This document shows positions 63,961 to 64,000 of a stretch of DNA of 64,000 nt, one piece after another. A program made the translations under genes and the position numbers. Source of the DNA: DASSFG01 sp035550375 (GTDB taxonomy: Bacteria; Planctomycetota; Planctomycetia; Pirellulales; JAICIG01); assembly GCA_035550375.1 (NCBI GenBank), contig DASZPH010000130.1, positions 1 to 64,000 of the forward strand, read 5' to 3'. Below the pieces are notes generated by a model, which had not been told where the DNA came from, did not search any database, and was given only the letters and a program-made list of their open reading frames with translations. Within the stretch, counting starts at the first letter, position 1. Each line of letters begins with the position of its first letter.

Positions 63961-64000
63961 ATGGAACACGGTTCGCGTGCGATTCTTGCGTCGGCGGTAA
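63961..64000 (+). CDS. possible start of a gene running off the window
   Basis: An ATG at 63961 begins MEHGSRAILASAV and stays open to the edge. GAGGAAG lies about 6 nt upstream, inside the end of the previous gene. A competing ATG at 63956 stops within the window. Too short to identify. Confidence 0.35.
   Translation, partial: MEHGSRAILASAV

Overview
The window reads as a stretch of a planctomycete chromosome, most likely from the Pirellulales or a close relative. The evidence is the family content. There are four Tat-exported DUF1501 proteins and one giant PSCyt1/DUF1549/DUF1553 cytochrome protein. There are also several leucine-rich-repeat (LRR) proteins with a membrane-anchored 'FSIRT/FGLRT' N-terminus, a PEP-CTERM protein, an exported Gfo/Idh oxidoreductase, and high-GC DNA with many non-ATG starts. 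Two tRNA genes were found, Arg-ACG (minus) and His-GTG (plus). No rRNA, CRISPR array, intact insertion sequence or prophage was seen.

Layout. 0.3-3.1 kb: two overlapping DUF1501 genes. 3.3-8.8 kb (minus): ribD, a SEC-C-like/TPR protein, transaldolase and a K+ channel with an RCK domain. 9.0-13.8 kb: the PSCyt1/DUF1549/DUF1553 gene followed 6 bp later by its DUF1501 partner. 14-30 kb: a mosaic of LRR proteins, two methyltransferases, a carboxypeptidase-regulatory-like lipoprotein-style protein, a GAF-SpoIIE phosphatase, an 18-cysteine copper-storage-like protein, a PEP-CTERM protein, a Cache-linked Ser/Thr kinase, an outer-membrane-type protein and decayed genes. 29.5-35.0 kb (minus): a flagellar regulatory/export operon, flhA-flhF-flhG-small membrane protein-fliA, closed by a clear intrinsic terminator. 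35.2-38.8 kb: smc. 39-41.5 kb: an exported mannonate-dehydratase-like enolase protein and small exported proteins. 41.5-45.4 kb: a repeat-rich accessory stretch with a SET-domain protein, a small winged-helix protein and a 5'-altered DUF1016 (YhcG-type) nuclease, ending at tRNA-Arg. 45.5-56.5 kb: a hybrid histidine kinase, a CPBP protease, a PQQ propeller, citrate synthase, PgpA, an LptF/LptG-type permease and an HDOD protein. 56.6-64 kb: a Gfo/Idh protein, a DoxX-like protein with a probable CTG start, an LRR protein, tRNA-His, a fourth DUF1501 gene and two uncharacterised membrane proteins.

The most notable observation is the N-terminal membrane domain of the 978-residue hybrid histidine kinase (45536-48472, minus). 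It carries all seven residues known to be essential for ethylene binding in plant ETR1 (D, Y, I, P, I, C, H), at identical spacing. This suggests a bacterial copper-dependent ethylene (or other small-ligand) receptor fused to PAS-PAS-GAF-HisKA-HATPase-REC.

A second theme is a family of large imperfect palindromes. It occurs three times, each time in a tail-to-tail gap between convergent genes, as expected of bidirectional terminator-like repeats. Several genes show decay or odd starts: an LRR gene with an in-frame TGA, a small membrane-protein gene with a one-base shift, a methyltransferase without a visible start codon, and a nuclease whose 5' end is replaced by repeats.
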